DNA from: JABDMH01 sp965223215 | Lineage (GTDB): Bacteria > Bacteroidota > Bacteroidia > Chitinophagales > Saprospiraceae | DNA: 64,000 nt | Direction of reading: 5' to 3' | Assembly (NCBI GenBank): GCA_965223215.1 | Contig: CBDCVZ010000010.1 | Location: 4,030,001 to 4,094,000 of the forward strand | Part shown: positions 44,370 through 53,738 of the stretch, piece by piece | Position numbering within the stretch: the first letter of the stretch is position 1 | Layout: every line of letters starts with the position of its first letter | Notes under the pieces: model-generated | Database searches by the model: none | What the model was told of the DNA's origin: nothing | Seen by the model: the letters and a program-made list of their open reading frames with translations, nothing else | Translations under genes and position numbers: made by a program

Positions 44370-45557
44370 ATGCGCCATTTATTTCCGGTCCTTTTCCTCA
44401 TTCTCTGCGTACATCAATTGCTTAGTCAAAGCAATCTCTGTCAAGGTGCTTATTGGACCGATCAGGAAGGAGAACAAATGCTGGCAAAATGGTCAAGTGA
44501 ATGGCAGACCAAAGCAGAGTGGGAAGATCGGGCTCGAAAGATCAAGGACCACCTGGCCCATGGAATGGGATGGAACAAGATGCCCAAAGATCCCGCTACC
44601 CCACCTACCATCTCCAATAGCAAGGTGATGTTCGATGGCTATATGGTAGAAAATCTGGCTATTGAGAGTTTTCCCGGTTTTTATGCCACTGGCAACTTAT
44701 ATCGACCCCTGGAGCATAGCGAAACATATCCGCTGATCTTATGCCCGCACGGTCATTGGAACCAGCCTGGCGATGTTGGTCGCTTTCGAGAAGATATGCA
44801 ACGTCGATGTGCGGCATTGGCCAAGATGGGTGCGTATGTTTTTGCTTATGACATGGTAGGATATGGAGAATCCAAACAAGTAAGCCACCACATCCCCAAT
44901 GCTCTGTTACTACAGACGTGGAACAGCAAAAGAATACTCGATTATTTCATGAGCCTTCCCGTGGTAGATCCCGAGAGAGTAGCCGTTACGGGAGCTTCAG
45001 GTGGCGGCACTCAAACCTTTATGATAACTGCTTTGGATGACCGGGTCAAGGCAAGTGTGCCCACTGTCATGGTTTCTGCGCATTTTTTTGGTGGTTGCAT
45101 ATGTGAAAGTGGCATGCCCGTACACCAGGGAGAAGACCATCAAACCAACAATGTTGAAATTGCAGCGCTCGCAGCACCCAGACCCCAACTATTAATATCC
45201 AATGGACATGACTGGACCAATAATACACCTGATGTCGAATTTCCCTATTTACAAAAAGTCTACGGGGTCTACCACTCCAAATCCAACATCAAAAATGTGC
45301 ATCTTCCGATGGAGCGTCATGACTACGGTTTGTCAAAGCGGTCGGCCATGTATGCATTCCTGGCACACGAGTTAGATCTAGATCTTTCCAGGCTTGATTT
45401 TGACCAGGAGACCGGACGCTATGATGAGTCGTTTATTTCGATCCAACCTGAGCAGTCGCTTAAAGTGTTCTACAATGATGAGGTCAAACCCACTCATATG
45501 TTGGAGGGTGATCGGGCTGTGCTTTCCTACTTAGCTGATAGTTACATGAGCAAGTAA
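44370..45557 (+). CDS. Secreted alpha/beta-hydrolase, acetylxylan-esterase-like
   Basis: The start at 44370 gives a signal peptide (MRHLFPVLFLILCVHQLLS) and 395 residues; the 54 residues added by the longer frame from 44208 show no pattern. The hydrolase part shows PLILCPHGHW (oxyanion side), FAYDMVGYGES, VAVTGASGGGTQTFM with the nucleophile Ser, LLISNGHDWTNNTP for the acid and HDYG near 330 for the His. Related proteins in Bacteroidota deacetylate plant or algal polysaccharides, but this is assigned by similarity of motif order only. It is probably periplasmic. The DUF6438 gene follows after 33 bp. Confidence 0.82.
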   Translation: MRHLFPVLFLILCVHQLLSQSNLCQGAYWTDQEGEQMLAKWSSEWQTKAEWEDRARKIKDHLAHGMGWNKMPKDPATPPTISNSKVMFDGYMVENLAIESFPGFYATGNLYRPLEHSETYPLILCPHGHWNQPGDVGRFREDMQRRCAALAKMGAYVFAYDMVGYGESKQVSHHIPNALLLQTWNSKRILDYFMSLPVVDPERVAVTGASGGGTQTFMITALDDRVKASVPTVMVSAHFFGGCICESGMPVHQGEDHQTNNVEIAALAAPRPQLLISNGHDWTNNTPDVEFPYLQKVYGVYHSKSNIKNVHLPMERHDYGLSKRSAMYAFLAHELDLDLSRLDFDQETGRYDESFISIQPEQSLKVFYNDEVKPTHMLEGDRAVLSYLADSYMSK

Positions 45558-45590
45558 TCGATAGTACACCTAAAATTCTATCTTGCAAAG

Positions 45591-46304
45591 GTGAATTGGA
45601 CTGCATTATTAGTTGGGGCACTTCTAATCGGTTCCGGATTTCTCTATTGGTCATGTAAATCAAGTAGCCAAATCCAGCAGCAGGCGGCTACTTTAATGTA
45701 CGAGATCGAAAGAACCGGTTGCCTAGGAAAATGTCCAGTTTACCTTATGGAAATCTACTCAGATCAAAAAGTAAGGATTTTCCCTCGGCGCAATCTGTCC
45801 ATTGAATCGGACACATTTTCGCACCTCAGCGAGGCGGAGTTTGATGAAATTAGAACATGGCTCGAGTCATCATCCATGACCGATCTCGATTCTAGCTATG
45901 ACAATCAAGTCGCTGACGCACCATTTGCCATCTTGAAATTGCATGGTGCCGACGAAACCAAGACCATTCGGTGTCGCGGCGATGCGCCCCCAGCCTTTAA
46001 ACAAGCCGTTGACCTGCTGGAGGAGATTGCCGTCACCAGGAAATGGTTGCCACCAAAGGCTCAGCGCAGCAGTGATCAGAAACAATTGATTCTTGACCTG
46101 AGCTCAGAGGAATTCATTCAGGACCTCGAAAATAAGTACATCACCTATCAATTGAAATTGATTAAAAAGATCAGTCCGCGTCAGTCGCTCTACTTATTTG
46201 ATGTCGTCGTAGCAACTGCTGAAATGGACCACCTCCTCAGCACACTAAGGGAAGATTATCTGATTGAGGCGGCTCAGTGGAATCACCAACTTAAAAAAAG
46301 ATGA
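45591..46304 (+). CDS. DUF6438 family lipoprotein
   Basis: The 237-residue protein starts with GTG at 45591 and has a lipoprotein-like signal (FLYWSC, Cys22). The DUF6438 domain is visible at about 33-150: MYEIERTGCLGKCPVYLMEIYSD, then FDEIRTWLESS and DAPFAILKLHG. The C-terminal 80 residues have no recognised family. DUF6438 proteins are common in Bacteroidota and have no known function. The stop overlaps the start of the next gene by four bases (ATGA), so the two are coupled. Confidence 0.83.
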   Translation: MNWTALLVGALLIGSGFLYWSCKSSSQIQQQAATLMYEIERTGCLGKCPVYLMEIYSDQKVRIFPRRNLSIESDTFSHLSEAEFDEIRTWLESSSMTDLDSSYDNQVADAPFAILKLHGADETKTIRCRGDAPPAFKQAVDLLEEIAVTRKWLPPKAQRSSDQKQLILDLSSEEFIQDLENKYITYQLKLIKKISPRQSLYLFDVVVATAEMDHLLSTLREDYLIEAAQWNHQLKKR

Positions 46305-46726
46305 TCAAGACACTCTTTGCATTGTTCAGTGCACTTTTAGTAAATCTGATGCTCGTGGCCCAGCCAGACATCGATACGACAAACTTCGAAACCTTTGAAT
46401 ACGATCATGAGGGTGAAAAATATATCATGCAGCAGTATTTTCTGGTCTTTCTGAAGCGGGGCGACACCAAGATTGAGAACAAGGAAGAAGCAGCAGAGAT
46501 CCAGAAGGCACATCTTGCCTATTTGGGTGGGCTCTATGAGCAGGGCTACATCTGCATGAACGGACCGTTTGGAGATGATGGGCAGATTCGTGGTGCCACC
46601 GTCTATCGCGTTGCCTCACATGAAGAGGCGGAGCTCCTGGCATCTGGTGATCCAGCGGTTAAGGCTGGCAGCTTGAAAATAGAAGTTCATCCCTGGTGGT
46701 TGGCCCGAGGTACTGGTGTCAAATAA
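46301..46726 (+). CDS. Secreted YCII-domain protein
   Basis: The 141-residue product has a signal peptide (residues 1-20, ending LVAQ) and a YCII-like ferredoxin-fold domain at about 45-135 (YFLVFLKRGD, IQKAHLAYLGGLYEQGYICMNGPFGDDGQIRGATVYRV, EVHPWW). The His in QKAHLAYL is the conserved YCII residue. YciI-like domains are proposed to have small-molecule lyase or dehydratase-type activity but most are uncharacterised; export is unusual for the family. It is coupled to the DUF6438 gene by a four-base overlap and converges with lptD. Confidence 0.83.
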   Translation: MIKTLFALFSALLVNLMLVAQPDIDTTNFETFEYDHEGEKYIMQQYFLVFLKRGDTKIENKEEAAEIQKAHLAYLGGLYEQGYICMNGPFGDDGQIRGATVYRVASHEEAELLASGDPAVKAGSLKIEVHPWWLARGTGVK

Positions 46727-46759
46727 AATCAAAAGGCCCTATCCTAAGCCATACACCAC

Positions 46760-49648
46760 TCACCGAAATCGGGTGTCCTGATTGTTCTTCGAATAAGGAA
46801 TTTTTAAAAAATTAAGCGGTCCTTCGCGAACTCGAATGTTAAACATATAGGTGCCCCGTTGCGGAGCCCAGGTAAAACTCATCTCCCAGCAATGCAAATT
46901 TCGGGTAAAGCCCAGATAGGGATAGGTGAGGCGTTTGGTGACAAAATCATATCCGATGTTTCCGATGGAGAGGTCCCAGTTAGGAGTCATCCGGATATTT
47001 CCCCGAGTATTAAGGGCATTGGTGCGCAAATCAAGTTTGCCCCCGTTTCGGGCATCCCACATCATCACCATTTCATGGCTAATTCTAAAATTCTTGAATA
47101 AATCTGTCAGCGATTCGTCTTCCTGACCAGCAGTCTGCGTTTTGTTATTACTTCGATTTCGACTACTATTTTGCTTGGGCTCTTCTCCCTTCAATAACTT
47201 CTTTATCTCATCGATGGTGAGGCCATTGCTCACCCGGATTGCAGCACGTTCAAATCGCAAAAACTTACCATCCGTCTTGTAATAAAACTGATTGATCCGG
47301 CGCCCGTTTTGATCAAGCGCATACGGATCCCAACTGGCACTGAATACGAGTCTTGAAATACCTTTAAAAAATTGGGTACTACCACTCATACGCACCTGAC
47401 TCCATTTTAGACTATCTGCCACGAAATTGTGCGATCCATTAATGGAGAGACTATTGAATAATTTTATCTTTTGCTCAGTGGAATCTTTTCGCGAAAAAAC
47501 TTTCGCTTCCAGGAGGTTTTGAATTCCATAAGACATATTCATATTGGGGCCGCTGATGGGAGCCGATCCAAAGAGTGGATTTTCGAAAACGGAGTACAAT
47601 TCCAGTTCCGGATCACGAATATCGGTTTGGACAAAACCGACATAACCCAAATTAGGATTTTGATAATCTGGAGAGTAGTTGAGTGAAATCGTGGGTTTGA
47701 CCACGTGCCGGATGCCCCGAAACCACCCCTTTTTTCGCCCAACACCCAATGAACCAAAAATATTTGTTGTCAAAGAAAGGCTGGAGGTAAACTGCCGTAA
47801 GGGGATAAATCCGTCTAGGGTGTCCTTCAGTACCTGACCAAAAGAAAGGGTGTCAGGTAGTATTTGTATATCATTGCTGTCAAGCGGATTGTAAATGGTG
47901 TCAAAAGCCAATTCAAAATTTGGATCGAAGGTCCGCCTGACTTGCTCAAAATACCAGCTTTCGTCATAATTGACACTGGGTGTAATGTTAAAATACTTAA
48001 AGATCTGAAAGGAAGCACTCGAATTTACCTTGTGATTAACTCCTAGCTCGGTATTTTGCCAAGTTGCTTTGTCGAACAGCAAACTATCTTGTGTGCGGAT
48101 CCGATTCAAGAACTTGCCTGAATATTGAAGCGAGATCTTTTCGTACCATTTTGCTTGACCGATTCTCTTTTTTCGTTCGAAGGGAAAGATTCGATTCATA
48201 TTGACGATCACATCCGGCAATGTAAACTGCATATCACCGGTACGCGAGTTTTGCGAATGCCTCACATTCGTGGATAAGCTAAAGGGAGTGCCCGTAAATT
48301 TCTTCCGAAACGATACATTACTATTGTACTGATTATTCAATACGCGAGATGCATCATTGTAATTTAATTGCTCATAGCCATTAGTCTGCATGCTGACGCT
48401 GGCACTAAAAGTCTGACCCGGTCTCGACCGCTGATCCTGGGTATGTGACCAGCGGATGCTAAAAGATCTCTGATGCTGATTAACCGGCCGTTGATTTTCG
48501 CCCGGAACAACTTCACTGATCCGGTCTGAATATCCAATATCGATGTTACCGTTAAACTTATATCGCTTGCGATATTTTGAGCGCGTACGCAGCCCCCAGC
48601 TGCCGTTGAAATAGATATCTCCAGTCAGGGTCAAATCTACATAGTCGCTGATTGGGAAATAGTAACCAATGTCTCGCAATCCAAAACCCCACTGCTCTGA
48701 ATATTCATAATCACTCGGAAAAATCAGACCGTTCTTGGCACCTTGTGACAATGGAAAAAATCCAAATGGCAGCACCAAAGGTGTGGGTACACCGGCAATT
48801 TCAACGTTGGATGGCCCGACGATGACCTGTCGATTTGGGATGATCTTCTGTTTTTTGCTGCGAATTCCATAATGCGGTTTAGGTGCGTTGCAACTAGTGA
48901 TGATCACGTCTTGACTGTAAATAAAATCGGTTGAGTTGCTATCTGGCCCTCCCGAAATAAATTTGGTCTCACTGCCTTTGACAAACATGTTGCTATTGCC
49001 CGCCTGTTCTTCGGTCTCGACCTGATAGACTTTTCCCTTGAGTGTTTTAAAATTGTATCGTAATCGGTCGGCATCAAATTGATTAGATCCATCATCAAAA
49101 TGGGGACGCCCATCTTCGTTGCGATCTTTCTTTTCACTGACCCCCGTGCGTTTCTGATCGCGTATCGGTCCATCTAACGTATCGTAGTAAAGCGAATCTT
49201 GTGCATCTAGTACGTAGTCGTCCTCAAATTCCTCTGTCGTTTCCTCCTCCTCCTCGAGCTCGGCGTTTCGAAGCTCTGTAAGTGGATCCTTGCGTTTTAA
49301 ACTATCCGGAAGTTTTTCTGCCAGTGCTTCGCTGCTATCTAGGTTGACCCGGATATAATCTGCGGTAATCGAATAGCTCTGATATTTAATTGACGCCTCG
49401 CCATACAAAAAGATGAGGTGATTGACGTTATCAAAGCGAATGGAATCACGGGCACTATAGTTGACCAAATCCTCTAGCGTATCTGCTGAAAACTTTACCA
49501 AACCTTTTATTGGGCTGCCTTTTACCGGGGTATTGAGCGAATCACCTAACGCCACGGTAGGGGCCAGCGTGTCGGATGGAATTTGACTCATCAGTGCATT
49601 TGAAATACATATTAAAAAAATAAATTGTATATAATATGCTGATTTCAA
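46760..49648 (-). CDS. lptD: LPS assembly outer-membrane protein LptD
   Basis: The 962-residue product has a signal peptide (MKSAYYIQFIFLICISNALM), an OstA/LptA-like N-terminal jellyroll (SIRFDNVNHLIFLYGEASIKYQ, SITADYIRVNLDSSEALA) and a long C-terminal beta-barrel with many alternating strands (RFSFDWLR-type patterns are absent, but FGFFPLSQGAKNGLIFPSDY, GFGLRDIGYY and a final NLHCWEMSFTWAPQRGTYMFNIRV are typical). LptD inserts LPS into the outer leaflet together with LptE. The length fits Bacteroidota members. It is divergent from the amidase gene, a neighbourhood that is common in this phylum. An Asp/Glu-rich loop at about 130-150 is species-specific. Confidence 0.9.
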   Translation of the reverse strand: MKSAYYIQFIFLICISNALMSQIPSDTLAPTVALGDSLNTPVKGSPIKGLVKFSADTLEDLVNYSARDSIRFDNVNHLIFLYGEASIKYQSYSITADYIRVNLDSSEALAEKLPDSLKRKDPLTELRNAELEEEEETTEEFEDDYVLDAQDSLYYDTLDGPIRDQKRTGVSEKKDRNEDGRPHFDDGSNQFDADRLRYNFKTLKGKVYQVETEEQAGNSNMFVKGSETKFISGGPDSNSTDFIYSQDVIITSCNAPKPHYGIRSKKQKIIPNRQVIVGPSNVEIAGVPTPLVLPFGFFPLSQGAKNGLIFPSDYEYSEQWGFGLRDIGYYFPISDYVDLTLTGDIYFNGSWGLRTRSKYRKRYKFNGNIDIGYSDRISEVVPGENQRPVNQHQRSFSIRWSHTQDQRSRPGQTFSASVSMQTNGYEQLNYNDASRVLNNQYNSNVSFRKKFTGTPFSLSTNVRHSQNSRTGDMQFTLPDVIVNMNRIFPFERKKRIGQAKWYEKISLQYSGKFLNRIRTQDSLLFDKATWQNTELGVNHKVNSSASFQIFKYFNITPSVNYDESWYFEQVRRTFDPNFELAFDTIYNPLDSNDIQILPDTLSFGQVLKDTLDGFIPLRQFTSSLSLTTNIFGSLGVGRKKGWFRGIRHVVKPTISLNYSPDYQNPNLGYVGFVQTDIRDPELELYSVFENPLFGSAPISGPNMNMSYGIQNLLEAKVFSRKDSTEQKIKLFNSLSINGSHNFVADSLKWSQVRMSGSTQFFKGISRLVFSASWDPYALDQNGRRINQFYYKTDGKFLRFERAAIRVSNGLTIDEIKKLLKGEEPKQNSSRNRSNNKTQTAGQEDESLTDLFKNFRISHEMVMMWDARNGGKLDLRTNALNTRGNIRMTPNWDLSIGNIGYDFVTKRLTYPYLGFTRNLHCWEMSFTWAPQRGTYMFNIRVREGPLNFLKIPYSKNNQDTRFR

Positions 49649-49661
49649 GAACGTTTGGCTT

Positions 49662-49669
49662 TATTTTTG
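49662..49669 (+). promoter_or_regulatory. Candidate -7 element (TATTTTTG) for the amidase gene
   Basis: The octamer matches TAnnTTTG and lies 44 bp before the ATG at 49714, in the short divergent space between lptD and the amidase gene. Confidence 0.4.
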
Positions 49670-49713
49670 CAACAAAAATGTATAACTTAGATTTCTAATA
49701 TAAATTCAAAATT

Positions 49714-51255
49714 ATGAAACGCTATGCTTTAGTTGCCCGATTGATGACTTTTGGTTTAGTGCTTGTTGCTTTCTTTATCGTGCCAGAAGCACAGATAAAA
49801 GCTGCTAAGGTAGGCTATTCGCTGCCGGAACGAACCAACTTTAATATTTCATTAAGGGATGTTATAGTCGATTTTAACGATCAAACCCGGCCCCCACGAA
49901 AAGTGCAGAAAGTGATTTTGGATGCAGGGCACGGCGGTAAAGATACCGGTTGCTCTGGCAAGAATTCTAAGGAAAAAGACATTGCCCTTGACATTACCCT
50001 GAGGTTGGGTCAAATGATCAAAAATAATTTTGATGATGTAGAAGTGATCTATACGCGAGATCGAGATGAGTTCATCCCCCTACATGAAAGGGCCAACATC
50101 GCCAATCGAAGTGACGCAGACCTATTTATAAGTATTCATTGCAACACGACGGCCAAGCGCAATAGTGCAGTAGGTACAGAAACGTTCGTAATGGGCTTGC
50201 ATCGAGCTGAAGACAATTTAAGGGTCGCGAAGAGAGAAAATGCGGCCATCGCCCACGAACAAAATATAGAAGAGAATTATGGCGGGTATGATCCTGACTC
50301 AGACGAAGGTCACATCACCCTGAGTATGTACCAAAATGCATATCTGGAACAAAGTATCGCCTTTGCCAACTTTATCGAAGAAGAATTTCAAAGCCATGGA
50401 GAGCGTGTCAGTCGGGGAGTAAAACAGGCTGGCTTTTTGGTGCTTCGCAATACAGTAATGCCAAGCGTATTGATCGAAGCTGGTTTCCTAAATAACAATA
50501 AGGAAGAGGCATTTCTGCGCTCGGAAAGTGGGAAAGGAAAGATTGCGAGCTCCATTTTTAATGCCTTTAGTAAGTATAAATACGACATGGACCACATGGT
50601 TGCCCTTCATGGCGAGCAAGAAAATAAAATAGAGGCCATCCCAGCCAATTACTCCGAAACCATTGATGCAGACGCTTCCTCCAGACCGGCTCCTTCAGCG
50701 GACCGGTCTGAGGTGGTGGCTCAAAATGAGGATGCCTCCATTAATTATGTCGAGCGTGCCAAACGAGAAATGGCGCGGATGAAAGGCAAGAAATATCAGA
50801 AGGAACCCTCCAAAAGTCAAGCCGCTGCTGTAGTGCAAGCACAGACACCAGACCCTAACCCCAAGCCCAAGGCTAAAGTGGCTGCAACATCAGAGCAAAT
50901 TTCTGCCGATGAGGTTGAGCAGAGCACTCCAGAAACGGCACCCGACAGAGCCAAATCAGAGGTCACCTCGACCCTGCAGCCAAGAAAGAAGAAACTGGCT
51001 TATGTCGTTCAGTTGTCCGCCTCTCAGAAAAAATTGCGATCAGGGGGTGGTAAATGGGATGTTGTACAGAAGGAAGTCTTGATCAGATTTGAAAACAATC
51101 TCTACAAGTATCAGGTTGGCGAACTCGCCTCCTACGATGAAGCATTGGCTAAGAAGGAGAAGCTGCGTAGCATCGGCTTTAAAGATTGCTTTATTGTGGC
51201 GTACTACGATGACGCCCAAATCGCCATCAAAGACGCTATTCGACTGGCAGATTAG
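49714..51255 (+). CDS. N-acetylmuramoyl-L-alanine amidase (Amidase_3) with SPOR-like C-terminus
   Basis: The 513-residue product has an N-terminal signal (to about residue 31) and an Amidase_3 zinc domain at about 64-290. Zinc and catalytic positions are visible: His in LDAGHGG (His73), Glu in SKEKDIALDIT, His in LFISIHCNT and Glu in SVLIEAGFL. It cleaves the bond between muramic acid and the stem peptide during cell separation. A Lys/Pro/Ala-rich linker follows, then a C-terminal segment of about 80 residues (LAYVVQLSASQKKL, YKYQVGELASYDEALAKKEKLR) that resembles a SPOR domain binding denuded glycan at the septum. The MlaD gene lies downstream on the same strand with its own promoter. Confidence 0.92.
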   Translation: MKRYALVARLMTFGLVLVAFFIVPEAQIKAAKVGYSLPERTNFNISLRDVIVDFNDQTRPPRKVQKVILDAGHGGKDTGCSGKNSKEKDIALDITLRLGQMIKNNFDDVEVIYTRDRDEFIPLHERANIANRSDADLFISIHCNTTAKRNSAVGTETFVMGLHRAEDNLRVAKRENAAIAHEQNIEENYGGYDPDSDEGHITLSMYQNAYLEQSIAFANFIEEEFQSHGERVSRGVKQAGFLVLRNTVMPSVLIEAGFLNNNKEEAFLRSESGKGKIASSIFNAFSKYKYDMDHMVALHGEQENKIEAIPANYSETIDADASSRPAPSADRSEVVAQNEDASINYVERAKREMARMKGKKYQKEPSKSQAAAVVQAQTPDPNPKPKAKVAATSEQISADEVEQSTPETAPDRAKSEVTSTLQPRKKKLAYVVQLSASQKKLRSGGGKWDVVQKEVLIRFENNLYKYQVGELASYDEALAKKEKLRSIGFKDCFIVAYYDDAQIAIKDAIRLAD

Positions 51256-51259
51256 TTGG

Positions 51260-51291
51260 TTGCTGATTTAAGAATACTTAGGTTAACTTTG
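51260..51291 (+). promoter_or_regulatory. Promoter of the mlaD-like gene (TTG, 21-base spacer, TAACTTTG)
   Basis: A TTG at 51260-51262 and TAACTTTG at 51284-51291 are separated by 21 bases, which matches the Bacteroidota consensus of a TTG at -33 and TAnnTTTG at -7. The ATG lies 59 bp downstream. This is the best promoter match I found in the window. Confidence 0.6.
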
Positions 51292-51350
51292 GCGGCGTTT
51301 ACAACTAACCCGCACTGATTTTTGTTGTTGGGAAGGAAAATCGCTGATGT

Positions 51351-52430
51351 ATGTCAAAAGAAATCCGCATTGGACTGCTGGCTGTGGTCGCTATTGCAGC
51401 TCTGGTCTGGGGCTATAAATTTCTACTGGGTAACAACCTTTTGAAAAGAAGTCATACATATACCGTTGAGTACGGAAATGTCGACGAATTGAAGGTCAGC
51501 GATCCGGTGGCCATCAATGGCTTTCAGGTCGGGACGGTGCAAGACATCTATCTCAAGCCGGAAAATTTACAGACCGTAGTGGTCGTATTAAACATCCAGG
51601 CAGGAATTAAGTTGCCCAAGAATACGGTCGCAGAACTGTATAGCACAAGTGTCATGGGTGGTCGGGCAATCAATTTGGAATATACTGGCGTGTGTGAAGA
51701 GGATTGCCTTCCCGACGGAGCAAAATTGGTTGGGCGTGAGTTCGGACTGCTAGGTTCTTTGGTCAAGCCCAGTGAATTGGAGGGATACGTTAAAACCGTT
51801 CAAGATGGCGTTGGAGGCGTCGTGGATAGCCTTAATGCACATCTCAGTGAAGATGCCAGCAATGAAGTGGGCAAGACTTTTCGCAATCTGCAAGCCACCA
51901 TTAATAATTTAAACCAGACAACACAGCAGATCAATGCATTGTTTGCTAGGTCGTCCTCAAAATTGGTCGGTATCTTGGAGAATCTAGAATCGGTGACTAA
52001 CAACCTCGAATCAAACAATAAAGACGTCGCGGGACTTATCAAGAATGCCAATGACCTCACCAGTCAACTGGCCACAGCCCGGCTAGATACGACCATTTTA
52101 CGTACCAATCGTGCCCTTAGCACCACTGGTCAGACCATTGGTACATTGGATGAAACCCTTAAAAAGGCTGATCAGACTTTTGCTCAACTGACCCAGTTGC
52201 TGAACCAAATCAACAAAGGTGAGGGCACCTTGGGCAGGCTGGCCAAAGATGCTGAGCTCTATGATAACCTAGCTCATTTGTCTAAAAACCTGGACTACCT
52301 CCTGCAAGATTTACGCATCAATCCTAAGCGCTACATCAATGTATCGGTCTTCGGTAAAAAGCAAAAGAAATACGAAAAGATATCTTCTGACCCTGCCTTT
52401 GATTCCACTAGGGTCGACACAAGCAACTAG
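51351..52430 (+). CDS. MlaD family (MCE domain) lipid-transport protein
   Basis: The 359-residue product has one N-terminal membrane helix (about 5-25), a single MCE domain at about 36-115 (YTVEYGNVDELKVSDPVAINGFQVGTVQDIYL, then TVAELYSTSVMGGRAINLEY) and a long helical C-terminus (about 145-310) with heptad-like Asn/Leu/Thr-rich stretches (LQATINNLNQTTQQINALF, NNLESNNKDVAGL) that should oligomerise. MlaD binds and moves phospholipids between the membranes with an MlaE permease and MlaF ATPase, which are not in this window. Its place after lptD and the amidase gene fits an envelope cluster. Confidence 0.9.
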   Translation: MSKEIRIGLLAVVAIAALVWGYKFLLGNNLLKRSHTYTVEYGNVDELKVSDPVAINGFQVGTVQDIYLKPENLQTVVVVLNIQAGIKLPKNTVAELYSTSVMGGRAINLEYTGVCEEDCLPDGAKLVGREFGLLGSLVKPSELEGYVKTVQDGVGGVVDSLNAHLSEDASNEVGKTFRNLQATINNLNQTTQQINALFARSSSKLVGILENLESVTNNLESNNKDVAGLIKNANDLTSQLATARLDTTILRTNRALSTTGQTIGTLDETLKKADQTFAQLTQLLNQINKGEGTLGRLAKDAELYDNLAHLSKNLDYLLQDLRINPKRYINVSVFGKKQKKYEKISSDPAFDSTRVDTSN

Positions 52431-52730
52431 TGCTGCGTCTGGCAAATAAATATACACCCTAAGCAGATCTTTTCCACCTGCTCTTCATCACCAAAAGCCT
52501 TACGTAACAAAGACTATGTGCGGTTTTGTTTCTTTGATCAGATGAAAAATCTCAAGCTAATGATGTCTCACTTATTTGCCAGGTGAAACACTAGCAGGCT
52601 GACTTCAAAGAAATTATGATAACATGTAATATGTTTGCAGTTGAATCAAAGAAAGAAAACTATGTCCTTTCCGTATTCGATCATTTTGACAGGAGAGGAT
52701 GATTTTGGATTGACCCCCAGTTACGGTACC
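52431..52730. other. Intergenic region with a candidate promoter and a 31-codon open frame
   Basis: No established gene is seen. A TATGTTTG box (TAnnTTTG match) lies at 52630-52637 and is followed by an ATG at 52662 that opens 31 codons to 52757, running antisense into the end of murB. The predicted peptide has no signal or family pattern, so I do not call it a gene. The rest holds the 3' side of mlaD. Confidence 0.3.
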
Positions 52731-53738
52731 TTAGAGAATACGCACCTCTGGTATTAATTCGATTGAAAAGATCTTTGCAACTGAGGCTTGTACCGCTAAC
52801 GCTAACTCGTGCAAATCATCACCACCCGCTGCTCCATGATTTACCAGCACTAAAGCATGTTTGTCATAAATGCCCGCATCTCCCTTTCGATATCCCTTCC
52901 ATCCACACTTTTCGATCAACCAAGCCGCGGGAATTTTTACCTGATTTTCATCTACAAGGTAAGAAGGCATGTCAGGATAGTCCTGGATTAGTTGATTAAA
53001 TCGAGCCTCGGAAATAACTGGATTCTTAAAAAAAGAACCAGCATTGCCAATGATGCTGGGATCTGGCAACTTTGAGCGCCTTATCGAGATCACGGCGTTA
53101 CTAACATCTTGAATGGTAGGGTCGCCATTGATTGATGCCAGCTCTTCTCGAATAGATCCGTAAGCAGTGTTCAAAGTATGGTCTCGGTGAGTCAATTCAA
53201 TGTCGATCTCAGCAATGGCAAACTGCCCCTTTAATGTTCCCTTGAAAATGCTGTTGCGATAGCCGAAATCACAATCCTCCTTATGAAAAACTCTCTGCAC
53301 TCCGGTACCAAGTTCGACGGCTTGGAGGCACTTAAAGACTTCTTCAAATTCTACACCATAGGCACCGATGTTTTGCACTGGTGCTGCACCAGCGGTTCCC
53401 GGGATCAAGGATAGGTTTTCCAATCCACCGAGGTCATGCGCTAGAGACCATTCTACCAGATCATGCCAGATGACTCCACCTCCCACCCGCACGGTTGCCC
53501 TATCACTAGATTTGTGAATGGTGCTAATCCCGACAATCTCATTGTGGATGATCAAACCGTCAAAATGATGGGCAAACAAAATATTACTTCCTCCTCCCAA
53601 GATTAACTTGGGCTCGATGGGCAGTTGCACCGCTCTTATTAGGTCCTCGATTGACTTAACCGCAATGAAATAAGCTGCGCTGGCTTCAACGCCAAAACTA
53701 TTGAGCTGCTTGAGAGAATGATTTTCGAGAATGGTCAC
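52731..53738 (-). CDS. murB: UDP-N-acetylenolpyruvoylglucosamine reductase
   Basis: The 335-residue protein matches type I MurB: LKQLNSFGVEASAAYF at the start, KLILGGGSNILFA for the FAD pyrophosphate, SLIPGTAGAAPVQNIGAYGVE, the YRNSIFKG segment, GNAGSFFKNPV with the catalytic Ser at about 230 and a final IELIPEVRIL with the catalytic Glu. It reduces UDP-GlcNAc-enolpyruvate to UDP-MurNAc with NADPH in peptidoglycan synthesis. The start is GTG at 53738, overlapping the stop of the upstream ABC transporter gene by four bases, which implies coupling. Confidence 0.95.
   Translation of the reverse strand: MTILENHSLKQLNSFGVEASAAYFIAVKSIEDLIRAVQLPIEPKLILGGGSNILFAHHFDGLIIHNEIVGISTIHKSSDRATVRVGGGVIWHDLVEWSLAHDLGGLENLSLIPGTAGAAPVQNIGAYGVEFEEVFKCLQAVELGTGVQRVFHKEDCDFGYRNSIFKGTLKGQFAIAEIDIELTHRDHTLNTAYGSIREELASINGDPTIQDVSNAVISIRRSKLPDPSIIGNAGSFFKNPVISEARFNQLIQDYPDMPSYLVDENQVKIPAAWLIEKCGWKGYRKGDAGIYDKHALVLVNHGAAGGDDLHELALAVQASVAKIFSIELIPEVRIL

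Noticed and set aside
52662..52757. 31-codon open frame after a TATGTTTG box
   Set aside because: It has no signal, helix or family pattern and overlaps murB in antisense; the promoter box may be chance in AT-rich DNA.
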